From Kitasatospora sp. NA04385 (GTDB lineage Bacteria; Actinomycetota; Actinomycetes; Streptomycetales; Streptomycetaceae): a stretch of DNA of 64,000 bases. Below are positions 1 to 8,072 of the stretch, piece by piece. Below the pieces are notes generated by a model, which saw only the letters and a list, made by a program, of their open reading frames with translations, was not told the DNA's origin and did no database searches. The DNA lies in NCBI RefSeq assembly GCF_013364235.1, contig NZ_CP054919.1:62001-126000 (forward strand), in the 5' to 3' direction. Position 1 is the first letter of the stretch. The number at the start of each line of letters is the position of its first letter. Both the position numbers and the translations under genes were made by a program.

Positions 1-963
1 CAGGAACTTCTCGCGCTCGGCCTGGGTGGCGGGGCTGAGCAGGGTGCCGGTGGCCAGCGTCTTCGCCCAGCGGTGCAGGTCGTGCAGGTCGGAGATCATC
101 GCACCGGCGGCCCAGCCCCAGGACGGGTTCCAGTGGGTGGCGTCGGTGACGGAACCGTCCAGCGTCTGGTCGGTGTAGCCGTGCGCGTAGGGGCGGGGCA
201 GTTCGGCGGCGCGCGGGAAGAGGGTGTGGTTCAGGTGGGCGGGCTCGGTGACGTTGCGGTGGATGAAGTCGCGCAGCGGCAGCCGGCCGAGCTTCTCGAC
301 CAGCAGGCCGAGCAGCACGGTGTTGGTGTTCGAGTACTGGTAGTCGGTGCCGGGCGGGAAGACGTTGGCGTGCTTGAAGGCGTACGCGAGCAGTTCCTGC
401 GGGGTGAAGGGCCGGTTCGGGTCACTGAGCAGGGCGTGCACGAAGTCGTCGTCGAAGGTGTAGGAGTACAGTCCGCTGCGCATCTCGGCGAGTTGGCGGA
501 TCGTGATGTGCCAGCCGTCGGGGACGCCGTCGAGGTACTTGGCGATCGGGTCGTCGAGGCCGACCAGGCCGCGGTCGACGAGTTCGAGCACGGCGGTGAC
601 GGTGAAGGTCTTGGTCTCGCTGCCGATCCGCATCCGGAGGTCGGGCGTCATCGGCTGCCCGGTGGCCTTGTCGGCGACGCCGTCCGCGTGGACGTACGTG
701 CCGCGCCCGGGCATCCAGAGTCCGACGATCACCCCGGGTGTGCCGGTCTGCTGGCGCACGTCGGCGATCGCGGCGTCCAGCCGGGCGGCGAGGGCCGGGT
801 CGAGCGGGCAGTCCTCGTCCGCCGGTTGGTGCACGGGGCGGTGCGCGGGCTGCACGGCCGGGCGGGCGAACGGGGCGCCGGAGGCGGCGGCCGGGACGGC
901 GGGGACGAGGGCGCTCAGGGCGAGCAGGGCGACGGCGAGTCGCCGGGCGCGGGGACGGCGCAT
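1..963 (-). CDS. Beta-lactamase-fold serine hydrolase / D-Ala-D-Ala carboxypeptidase, partial
   Basis: Secreted serine hydrolase of the class C beta-lactamase/DD-peptidase family (PF00144). The reading frame is open from the ATG at 963 to base 1, giving 321 residues, so the C-terminus is missing at the window edge. An N-terminal signal peptide (Arg-rich start, then Ala/Leu/Val-rich core to about residue 27) indicates export. The active-site SxxK is S115-E-T-K118 and the second motif YxN is Y210-S-N212; the third motif (HxG/KTG) would lie off the window. An in-frame ATG at 972 is possible, but GGAAGAG sits too close to it and at a good distance from 963. The family hydrolyses peptidoglycan peptides or esters; which one cannot be told. 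No operon partner is visible. Confidence 0.85.
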   Translation of the reverse strand, partial: MRRPRARRLAVALLALSALVPAVPAAASGAPFARPAVQPAHRPVHQPADEDCPLDPALAARLDAAIADVRQQTGTPGVIVGLWMPGRGTYVHADGVADKATGQPMTPDLRMRIGSETKTFTVTAVLELVDRGLVGLDDPIAKYLDGVPDGWHITIRQLAEMRSGLYSYTFDDDFVHALLSDPNRPFTPQELLAYAFKHANVFPPGTDYQYSNTNTVLLGLLVEKLGRLPLRDFIHRNVTEPAHLNHTLFPRAAELPRPYAHGYTDQTLDGSVTDATHWNPSWGWAAGAMISDLHDLHRWAKTLATGTLLSPATQAEREKFL

Positions 964-1094
964 GACGGGCATCTCTTCCGGAAGGAGGGTGGACCTGTTC
1001 CGCACAGGTCACCACCCGGACGCCCCCGCCGAGCCGCGTCCGCCCCTCCGGACACCGCGATTCCACCCGTGCGGCGGGTCGGCCGCCCGGGGCG

Positions 1095-1580
1095 TCAGCG
1101 GGCCGGGCGGACGGGGTGCTTGCTCAGGATCGACACCCGGTTGAACGCGTTGATGGCGATCGCCACCCAGATGACCGCCGAGATCTGCCGATCGTCGAAG
1201 ACCTGCCGGGCCTGCGCGTACCCCGCCTCCTGCGCGGCCGCGTCGGCGGGGTGGGTGGTCGCCTCGGCCAGCGCGAGGGCGGCGCGCTCGCGGGCGTCGA
1301 ACACGGCGGCGTCCCGCCACGCGGCCAGCACGCCGAGCCGCTGCGCGCTCTCGCCCTCCTTGAGCGCGGCCTTGGTGTGCACGTCCAGGCAGTAGGCGCA
1401 GCCGTTGAGTTGCGAGACGCGCAGGTTGACCAGCTCGACCAGGCGGCGGTCGAGTCCGGCGTCGGCGGCGGCCTGCCGGACGGCCTCGGCGGTGCCCAGC
1501 ATGGCGCGGAACGCTTGCGGGGTCTGCTTGTCGACGTAGACCCGGCCCGCCGGGGCCGCCACCTCGATCACCTCGGACAC
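1095..1580 (-). CDS. Carboxymuconolactone decarboxylase / AhpD-like protein
   Basis: A 161-residue cytoplasmic protein of the CMD/AhpD family (PF02627). The redox motif C61-A-Y-C64 with H68 matches the ExxCxxC-xxxH site of alkylhydroperoxidase-D-like proteins, so a peroxidase or thiol-relay role is likely. Length is normal for single-domain members. The GTG start at 1580 is preceded by GGAGAG. It is divergent from the pirin gene at 1700, with 119 bases between the starts, and both families are linked to redox and quercetin-type chemistry, so shared control is plausible. The physiological substrate is unknown. Confidence 0.85.
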   Translation of the reverse strand: MSEVIEVAAPAGRVYVDKQTPQAFRAMLGTAEAVRQAAADAGLDRRLVELVNLRVSQLNGCAYCLDVHTKAALKEGESAQRLGVLAAWRDAAVFDARERAALALAEATTHPADAAAQEAGYAQARQVFDDRQISAVIWVAIAINAFNRVSILSKHPVRPAR

Positions 1581-1699
1581 CTGGACTCTCCTCCGCTGCG
1601 CGATGCTGTTTGTCGGACGCTCGGATCCATGATAGTTGAAGATGAAACGATTTGTTGGTCGTGTTCGCCGGACCTCGGCGACACGGGAGGGAGCACCCG

Positions 1700-2641
1700 A
1701 TGGACACCCCTGTGCGCACCGGTGAGAACGGCACGGCCGAAGTCCTGCCCCCGCGCGACGTCCCGCTCGGCGGCCCGCGCGCGATGACCGTCCGGCGCAC
1801 CCTCCCCCAGCGCGAGCGCACCCTGATCGGCGCCTGGTGCTTCGTCGACCACTACGGCCCCGACGACGTCGCCGCCACCGGCGGCATGGACGTCGCCCCG
1901 CACCCGCACATCGGCCTGCAGACCGTCAGTTGGCTGTTCAGCGGCGAGATCGAGCACCGCGACAGCCTCGGCGTGCACGCCTTCGTCCGGCCCGGCGAGC
2001 TCAACCTCATGACGGCCGGTCAGGGCATCGCGCACTCCGAGACCTCCACCGCCGCCACCACCGTCCTGCACGGCGTCCAGCTCTGGGTCGCCCTCCCCGC
2101 CGCCCACCGGCACACCGCCCGCGACTTCCACCACCACGTCCCCGCGCCCGTCCCGCTCCCCGGCGGCGGCGAGGCCCGGGTCTTCCTCGGCACCCTGGCC
2201 GGCGACACCTCGCCCGTCCCCACCTTCACCCCCCTCCTCGGCGCCGAACTCACCCTCCCCGCCGGCGCCACCACCACCCTGGACGTCGACCCCGCCTTCG
2301 AACACGGCCTCCTCGTCGACCAGGGCGACATCCTCTTCGCCGGCACCCCCCTGCACCCCGCCGACCTCGGCCACCTCCCGCCCGGCCGCACCACCCTCAC
2401 CCTCACCAACCCCGCCACCACCCCGGCCCGCCTGGTCCTGCTCGGCGGGCCGCCCTTCGGCGAGGACATCGTCATGTGGTGGAACTTCATCGGCCGCACC
2501 GGCGAGGAGATCGTCCAGGCCCGGCTGGAGTGGGAGCAGCAGAGCGACCGGTTCGGCGAAGTCCACGGCTACCCGGGCGACCGCCTGCCCGCGCCGGAGC
2601 TGCCGAACGTCACCCTCAGGGCGCGCGGAAACCGCGACTGA
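1700..2641 (+). CDS. Pirin family protein
   Basis: A 313-residue bicupin of the pirin family. The N-terminal cupin carries the metal-binding set H68-x-H70 (in PHPHIGLQT) and H112 with E114 (in GIAHSE), matching the pirin 3-His-1-Glu site; a C-terminal pirin domain follows (PF05726). Bacterial pirins include quercetin 2,3-dioxygenases and enzyme-binding regulators, so the exact role is open. The ATG at 1700 is preferred over upstream GTG codons because GGGAGGGAG lies just before it and conserved residues begin soon after. It is divergent from the AhpD-like gene. Confidence 0.85.
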   Translation: MDTPVRTGENGTAEVLPPRDVPLGGPRAMTVRRTLPQRERTLIGAWCFVDHYGPDDVAATGGMDVAPHPHIGLQTVSWLFSGEIEHRDSLGVHAFVRPGELNLMTAGQGIAHSETSTAATTVLHGVQLWVALPAAHRHTARDFHHHVPAPVPLPGGGEARVFLGTLAGDTSPVPTFTPLLGAELTLPAGATTTLDVDPAFEHGLLVDQGDILFAGTPLHPADLGHLPPGRTTLTLTNPATTPARLVLLGGPPFGEDIVMWWNFIGRTGEEIVQARLEWEQQSDRFGEVHGYPGDRLPAPELPNVTLRARGNRD

Positions 2642-3610
2642 CCTGCGGAAAAGCATGGCCGGGGTGGTCACATCCGCTGGAGCGAGACTGGCGCTCCACG
2701 ACCGCCTCCGGCAAGGGATCCAGCACCGGCGAACGTCATCGGCAAGGGCCTCGACGGCAGTCGCGGCCGGCCTGCCGGTTCCCACCTTCGGGCATGTTTT
2801 GCAGGGTCTGGGCGGATGGATGCTGACCTTTTGCTGACTTTCCTGATCACCCGTCAGCTTCCGGCGAAGCCCTGTCAGCCCAGGTGGCAGAGGCGAAGGA
2901 AGGCCGGCTGGGCCGGCGTACGGGCGATCGAGCCCACAACCCACCGGCCATGCGAGCAAGACCGTTCCTCGCACTCCGAGATGACCGGCCGATTGGGACG
3001 TCCCCGAATGCCCGGGAAGAACGTAGGCGAGGGTCGATCCATCGGCGACCGGCCTATCCGTCCGGCCGCTTTTTCGCGCAGGCGTGGGAGCATCCACAGG
3101 AGCATGCGTCCAGTCGATCAGGCCGGAGCGCTCAACTCGACCGAGCGCTCCGGTACCTGTATGTCCTGCAGCGAAGACACCCTGGCTCCGCCTCTCCCGA
3201 AAACGCACACGATCTCGAGGGCCCGCTCCGTGGGGATCCCGTCCCATCCACAGCGCCACCAAGGCCAACGGCCATCTACCTCCGAGCCCCCACCAGCTAC
3301 CGAAGGACGGTCACCACCGCGGCGGGGCAAAGCCGAGAGAGCTGGTAACGGTCCTCCCGCAGCGGCCGGCCCGCGGGTTCCCAACCCTTCAGGGTTGATG
3401 ACGGCCAGCGGGTAAAGCCGCAGGTCAGAACTTGTCCCCGCCACCTTGTGATGAAGCTTTCCGCAGGAACTCTCCGTTAATGCATCAGCGCCGCTCAGAC
3501 CCTACCGCAGCGCCCCACCAACCCGGCTTGCACCCGACAAGGCGGATGCACAGCCACCGACCGAAGCCGCAGTACCCAGCACGACCAGCAGCAGGCCGAG
3601 CCGCGCGGCC
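2642..3610. other. Gene-poor stretch, no supported gene
   Basis: Almost 1 kb with no frame showing the third-position GC bias of neighbouring genes. It is visibly less GC-rich than its surroundings. Short open frames on both strands match nothing recognisable and lack good ribosome binding sites. Visible structure: a direct repeat TGCTGACCTTT/TGCTGACTTTC at 2821-2842, and a perfect 6-bp hairpin (CAACCC/GGGTTG, 4-base loop) at 3382-3397. It leads into a broken restriction-endonuclease gene, so it may be decayed DNA from an old insertion. Confidence 0.5.
2678..2698. terminator. Possible weak terminator after the pirin gene
   Basis: A 7-bp inverted repeat (TGGAGCG / CGCTCCA) with a 7-base loop, 37 bases after the pirin stop. 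No T-tract follows. It may end pirin transcription; the evidence is only the repeat and its position. Confidence 0.3.
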
Positions 3611-4236
3611 ATGAAATCGCTGCTGTGCTCGACGAGTTGGAGGCGGCGCTGCCTGCGCAACCTCGGCGCGGTGGTCTCCCGGCATCCGTACGATCTGGGG
3701 CCCGTGCCGCCAGTCGTCGACTTCGACCCGGCCCGGTTCAAGATCGCGGCGGAGGGCGCCGCCGTCGGCCCGCTCGGCAGCCGCCCGGACCTGCCGCAGA
3801 TGGACCTGTTCGCGTTCGAGCGCCTGGTGCGCGAACTGTTCACTGCCATGGGCCACGAGACCTGGCACACCCGGAACTCCCGCGACGACGGCGATGGCGA
3901 CGGCAACGGCCTCGACACCGTCACCGTCCGGCGCGACCCGGCGGGCGTCACTGTGATCGCCGTCCAGGCCAAACAGACGAAGAACGTCGTCAGCCCCGAC
4001 GTCGCCCGGGCCCTGTTCGGCACCCTCCAGGACAATCAGGCCGCCTGCGGTGTCCTCGTCACCACCTCCTGGTACGACAAGTCCAACCAAAGGATCGCGC
4101 ACCGCAACGGCCGGCACCTCGACCTGATCGACGGCCGCAAGCTGAGAAAGCCCTGCTCCCGGAACACCGCGGCATCGACGCCCTGATCGGCCTCCCGAAG
4201 CTCCCACCGGGCCGACAGCCGAGCGACCTCTCCTGA
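3611..4236 (+). pseudogene. Mrr-type restriction endonuclease, frameshifted remnant
   Basis: Encodes an Mrr-cat domain (PF04471), the PD-(D/E)xK nuclease module of type IV, methylation-dependent restriction enzymes. Core signature in the first frame: FERLVRELFTAMG, then the metal-binding Asp of NGLDTV and the QAK triad end (AVQAKQ), followed by CGVLVTTSWY and a DLIDGRKL end motif. At about 4142 the frame breaks. The first frame runs to a stop at 4186, while the expected family ending (ALLPEHRGIDALIG, then LPKLPPG) continues in the frame one base back to a stop at 4236. Restoring one G after CTG at 4142-4144 would join them. Upstream, the N-terminal part typical of longer family members is absent or scrambled, and no convincing ribosome binding site precedes 3611. 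Most likely an inactive remnant; a sequencing error is the alternative. Confidence 0.65.
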
Positions 4237-4400
4237 CGGCGCAGCCTGGAGCTGCTCACCCGCACACCCTCCGCCCCCTCGATCAGCCAGCACGCACACA
4301 CGAGCGGGAGGGCATCACCGCTGGACGCGCAACTCCCGCCGCGACTGCCGACCGCTGCGACCCGCCGACGCCGGGCCCTCACCCCGTCGGTGCCGGGCCG

Positions 4401-5438
4401 TCACCCCGTCGCCGGGGCCGCCGTGCTGTCACGGAGCACCACCTCGGCGAACGCCTCGGCCTGCTGGGCCTCCGGGCCGCTCTCGCGCAGGGCGAGGCGC
4501 ACGGCGGACTCGCCCATCGCGGTCAGCGGCAGCCGGACGGTGCTCAGCGCCGGGGCGAGGTCGGTGGCCAGCGGAATGTCGTCGAAGCCCGCGACGGAGA
4601 CCTCGCCGGGGACGGAGACGCCCCGGGCGCGGAGTTCGGCGAGGGCCCCGGCGGCGCAGATGTCGGAGAGGGCGAGCACCGCGGTGGGGCGGGGGGCACC
4701 GTTCCCACCGGCCGCCTCCAGGATGCGCGCCATCGCCGCCCGCCCGCCCTCGCGGGTGAACTCCGCACGCTGGAGCATCCCCTCGGGGAGCTCCAGCCCC
4801 GTTTCGTGCAGCGCCTCCAGGACGCCGTCCAGCCGGTCGCCGGCCACCCGCATCCGCTGCGGGCCGGTGATCACCGCGAAGCGGCGGTGGCCCAGTTGCA
4901 CCAGGGAGTGGGCCAGCGAGGCGGCGCCCTCCCGGTTGTGGACGTGCACGGTGTCGTACAGCGGGCCGTGGTCGCTGATCGCCACCACTCTTCCGCCCTG
5001 CGCCTGGTAGGCCGCCAGCGCCTCGTCCAGCCGCTGGACCACGTCGACGTCGCCGTACGCCGACCCGGCGAGCACGATCGCGCGCGCCCGGTGGGCGTGC
5101 AGCATCCGGATCGCCTCCAGCTCCCGCCGGGGGTCGCCGTCGGTGCTGGTCACCAGGGTCAGCAGCCCGGCCCGGGCGGCGGCGTCCCCGACGCCCCGGG
5201 CGATGCCGCCGAAGTACGGGTCGGCGACGTCGTGCAGCAGCACGCCGACCGTCGTGCCCGTGGAGCGGGCCAGCGCCTGGGCGGGCGCGTTGGGGAGGTA
5301 GCCGAGCGCCCGGGCGCTCGCCCGGACCCGCGTCGACAGCTCCTCGGTCACCGAGCGGGCCGAGCCGTTCAGGGCCCGCGAAGCGGTAGCGAGCGAGACG
5401 CCGGCGTGCCGCGCCACGTCCCCGAGGGTGACTGCCAC
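4401..5438 (-). CDS. LacI family transcriptional regulator
   Basis: A 345-residue repressor with an N-terminal LacI HTH (residues 1-50: TLGDVARHAGVSLATASRAL) and hinge helix, then a periplasmic-binding-protein-like sugar sensor domain from about residue 60 to the end. Length is normal for LacI. It is divergent from the operon starting at 5752. Two perfect TGGAAAGCGCTTTCCA-type palindromes lie between, exactly the type of site this HTH binds, so it very probably represses that operon and perhaps itself. The inducer is probably a sugar or cyclitol handled by the operon. Confidence 0.92.
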   Translation of the reverse strand: MAVTLGDVARHAGVSLATASRALNGSARSVTEELSTRVRASARALGYLPNAPAQALARSTGTTVGVLLHDVADPYFGGIARGVGDAAARAGLLTLVTSTDGDPRRELEAIRMLHAHRARAIVLAGSAYGDVDVVQRLDEALAAYQAQGGRVVAISDHGPLYDTVHVHNREGAASLAHSLVQLGHRRFAVITGPQRMRVAGDRLDGVLEALHETGLELPEGMLQRAEFTREGGRAAMARILEAAGGNGAPRPTAVLALSDICAAGALAELRARGVSVPGEVSVAGFDDIPLATDLAPALSTVRLPLTAMGESAVRLALRESGPEAQQAEAFAEVVLRDSTAAPATG

Positions 5439-5547
5439 TGATGGTCCTCGCTTCCTGGCCGGGCACCGGCCCCGGCCGCCGGAGGATCAGGCTACCGCCT
5501 GCCCGGCACGCCTTGACCGGAGCCGGACCGCCCCCTAACCTCAGCCA

Positions 5548-5563
5548 TGGAAAGCGCTTTCCA
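5548..5563. promoter_or_regulatory. LacI-type operator 1
   Basis: Perfect 16-bp palindrome TGGAAAGCGCTTTCCA with the central CG expected of LacI family operators. It lies 110 bases upstream of the lacI-family gene and 189 bases before the first operon gene. Its centre is 33 bp, about three helical turns, from operator 2. Confidence 0.85.
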
Positions 5564-5581
5564 GACCCTCGGCGCTTGGCG

Positions 5582-5595
5582 GGAAAGCGCTTTCC
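5582..5595. promoter_or_regulatory. LacI-type operator 2
   Basis: Perfect 14-bp palindrome GGAAAGCGCTTTCC, same core as operator 1. A further half site (TGGAAAGC, 5603-5610) follows. The tandem layout suggests cooperative repressor binding on one face of the DNA. Confidence 0.85.
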
Positions 5596-5650
5596 ATCAC
5601 CGTGGAAAGCCACTCCGCCAACCACACGGCACACCGCCGGAGGAAGCAGA

Positions 5651-5662
5651 GAGAGCGCTCTC
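5651..5662. promoter_or_regulatory. Degenerate third LacI-type operator
   Basis: Perfect 12-bp palindrome GAGAGCGCTCTC, sharing the AGCGCT core of operators 1 and 2 but with changed outer bases. It is 90 bases before the start of the operon at 5752. It could be a weak auxiliary site. Confidence 0.5.
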
Positions 5663-5751
5663 CCGCGAGTCGTCCGCGACTCCCCCGGTCGGCGGGGCGG
5701 ACCGTCACCGCCCCGCCACCGCCTCCCCACCACCGAGACGAGGAACCACGC

Positions 5752-6927
5752 ATGTCCCGCAGAGTCATCGGCATCGTCATGAACGGTGTCACCGGCCGGA
5801 TGGGCTACCGCCAGCACCTGGTGCGCTCGATCCTGGCCATCCGCGCGCAGGGCGGCCTGCCGCTCGGCGACGGCGAGGTGCTGTGGCCCGAGCCGATCCT
5901 GGTCGGCCGCAGCGCGCACAAGCTCAAGCAACTCGCCGACCAGCACGGCCTGGAGCACTGGACCACCTCGCTCGACGAGGCGCTCGCCCACCCGCTCGCG
6001 GAGATCTACTTCGACGCCCAGCTGACCCAGGTCCGCGAGCAGGCGATCCGCAAGGCCATCGCCGCCGGGAAGCACGTCTACACCGAGAAGCCGACCGCCG
6101 AGTCCCTGGACGCGGCCCTGGAGCTGGCCCGGCTGGCCCGCGCGGCCGGGGTGTGCAACGGCGCGGTGCAGGACAAGCTGTTCCTGCCCGGCCTGCTCAA
6201 GCTGAAGCGGCTGGTCGACAGCGGCTTCTTCGGCCGCATCCTGTCGGTGCGCGGCGAGTTCGGCTACTGGGTCTTCGAGGGCGACTGGCAGGAGGCGCAG
6301 CGCCCGTCGTGGAACTACCGCGCCGAGGACGGCGGCGGCATGATCCTCGACATGTTCCCGCACTGGCGGTACGTGCTGGACGGCGTCATCGCCCCGGTCC
6401 GTTCCGTCTACGCGCACACCGCCACCCACATCCCGCAGCGGGTCGACGAGCAGGGCCGGGCGTACGCGGCGACGGCGGACGACGCCGCCTACGGGGTGTT
6501 CGAGCTGGAGGGCGGGATCGTCGCCCAGGTCAACTCCTCCTGGGCGGTGCGCGTCGACCGGGACGAACTGGTGGAGTTCCAGGTGGACGGCACCGAGGGC
6601 AGCGCGGTCGCCGGGCTGCGCAACTGCCGCTTCCAGCACCGCGCCGCCACGCCCAAGCCGGTGTGGAACCCGGACCTGCCGGTCACCGAGCCCTTCCGCG
6701 CGCAGTGGCAGCAGGTGCCGGACAACGCCGAGTTCGACAACGGCTTCAAGGCGCAGTGGGAGCTGTTCCTCCGGCACGTGGTGACGGGTTCGCCGTACCA
6801 GTGGGACCTGCTGGAGGGCGCCAAGGGCGTGCAGCTCGCCGAACTCGGCCTGCGCTCCGCCCGCGAGGGCCGCCGCCTCGACGTCCCGGCCCTGGAGCTG
6901 GACGCCCCCGCCGGGGAGGTCCGGTGA
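5752..6927 (+). CDS. Gfo/Idh/MocA family oxidoreductase
   Basis: A 391-residue NAD(P)-dependent sugar or cyclitol oxidoreductase. The N-terminal Rossmann fold opens with RVIGIVMNGVTGRMGYR (residues 4-20). The EKPT motif (KHVYTEKPTAES, near residue 110) is the Gfo/Idh/MocA signature, and the C-terminal alpha/beta substrate domain follows. The ATG at 5752 is chosen because GAGGAA precedes it; upstream in-frame ATGs would place the operators inside the coding region. First gene of a three-gene block with 4-nt overlaps (6924, 8069), downstream of LacI operators. The substrate is not identifiable from sequence; oxidation of a sugar or inositol-like polyol is the likely reaction. Confidence 0.88.
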   Translation: MSRRVIGIVMNGVTGRMGYRQHLVRSILAIRAQGGLPLGDGEVLWPEPILVGRSAHKLKQLADQHGLEHWTTSLDEALAHPLAEIYFDAQLTQVREQAIRKAIAAGKHVYTEKPTAESLDAALELARLARAAGVCNGAVQDKLFLPGLLKLKRLVDSGFFGRILSVRGEFGYWVFEGDWQEAQRPSWNYRAEDGGGMILDMFPHWRYVLDGVIAPVRSVYAHTATHIPQRVDEQGRAYAATADDAAYGVFELEGGIVAQVNSSWAVRVDRDELVEFQVDGTEGSAVAGLRNCRFQHRAATPKPVWNPDLPVTEPFRAQWQQVPDNAEFDNGFKAQWELFLRHVVTGSPYQWDLLEGAKGVQLAELGLRSAREGRRLDVPALELDAPAGEVR

Positions 6928-8072
6928 CCGAGCTGCAGTTGCCCGGCACCGGCACGTACCGCCTGCGCGAGCCCGTCGCGTTCGACCTGCCCGCGGGCGC
7001 ACCGGTCTCTCGGACCGTCTTCGCCGCCGCCCACGTGGTGGCCGATCCGCTGGGCGGCAACGCCCCCGGCGCGCCCGCGGCCGTGGACTGGGAGGCCACC
7101 CTCGCCTTCCGCCACCACCTGTGGTCGCTGGGCCTGGGCGTCGCCGACGCGATGGACACCGCCCAGCGCGGCATGGGCCTGGACTGGGCCGCCACCGCGG
7201 AACTGATCCGCCGCTCGGGCGCCGAGGCCCGGGCGGTCGGCGGGCGGCTGGCCTGCGGGGCCGGAACCGACCAGCTCCCCGCCGGTCCGGCCTCGTCGGA
7301 CGACGTGGCCGCCGCCTACGAGGAGCAGCTGGCGGTGGTGGAGGAGGCCGGCGCGCAGCCGATCCTGATGGCCAGCCGGGCGCTGGCCGCGTCGGCGCGC
7401 GGGCCGGAGGACTACCTCCGGGTGTACGGACGGCTGGTCGGACAGGCGCGGCAGCCGGTGGTCCTGCACTGGCTGGGCGAGATGTTCGACCCGGCGCTGT
7501 CCGACTACTGGGGCTCGAACGACCTCGACGCGGCCGCGAAGACGGTGCTGGAGCTGATCCGGGACAACCCCGGGCGGATCGACGGCATCAAGGTGTCGCT
7601 GCTGGACGCCGGGCGCGAGGTCGCGCTGCGGCGGGCGCTCCCGGCCGGGGTGAAGCTGTACACGGGCGACGACTTCCACTACCCGGAGCTGATCCGGGGC
7701 GACGAACTCGGCTACAGCCACGCCCTGTTGGGTGTCTTCGACCCGATCGCGCCGATCGCCGCGGCGGCCCTGCGCGCGTTGGACGCGGGCGACCTGGCGC
7801 GCTACGACGCGCTGCTCGCGCCGACCGTCCCGCTGGCGCGGCACCTGTTCGCCGCACCGACCTTCCACTACAAGACCGGCGTGGTCTTCCTGGCCTGGCT
7901 GGCCGGCCACCAGGAGCACTTCACCATGGTCGCGGGCGCGCAGAGCGGCCGTTCGGTGAGCCATCTGGTGGAGCTGTTCCGGCTCGCCGACGCGGCAGGG
8001 GTGTGGGGCGATCCGGAGCGGGCCGCGGCCCGGATGCGGGAGTTCCTGGCAGTGGCGGGGGTGCGGGCGTGA
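6924..8072 (+). CDS. DUF993 family, dihydrodipicolinate-synthase-like protein
   Basis: A 382-residue protein of the DUF993 family (PF06187), distantly related to DapA-type TIM-barrel aldolases and lyases. The segment GRIDGIKVSLLDAGRE (about residues 213-228) contains the Lys expected at the Schiff-base position of the DapA superfamily. The GTG start at 6924 overlaps the previous TGA by 4 nt, so translation is probably coupled. The neighbours (oxidoreductase before, isomerase/epimerase after) suggest it cleaves or forms a C-C bond in an oxidised sugar intermediate. No experimentally defined reaction for the family is known to me, so the function is inference. Confidence 0.8.
   Translation: MTELQLPGTGTYRLREPVAFDLPAGAPVSRTVFAAAHVVADPLGGNAPGAPAAVDWEATLAFRHHLWSLGLGVADAMDTAQRGMGLDWAATAELIRRSGAEARAVGGRLACGAGTDQLPAGPASSDDVAAAYEEQLAVVEEAGAQPILMASRALAASARGPEDYLRVYGRLVGQARQPVVLHWLGEMFDPALSDYWGSNDLDAAAKTVLELIRDNPGRIDGIKVSLLDAGREVALRRALPAGVKLYTGDDFHYPELIRGDELGYSHALLGVFDPIAPIAAAALRALDAGDLARYDALLAPTVPLARHLFAAPTFHYKTGVVFLAWLAGHQEHFTMVAGAQSGRSVSHLVELFRLADAAGVWGDPERAAARMREFLAVAGVRA

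Noticed and set aside
73..1395. Long plus-strand open frame over the first two genes
   Set aside because: It is antisense to the serine hydrolase and the AhpD-like gene, which have catalytic motifs; its product is Gly/Val/Arg-rich without any domain.
2821..2842. TGCTGAC direct repeat as a phage attachment site
   Set aside because: No integrase gene, no tRNA gene and no matching second copy in the window.
4429..7002. 857-codon minus-strand open frame
   Set aside because: It runs through the LacI operators and is antisense to the oxidoreductase; the coding bias belongs to the other frames.
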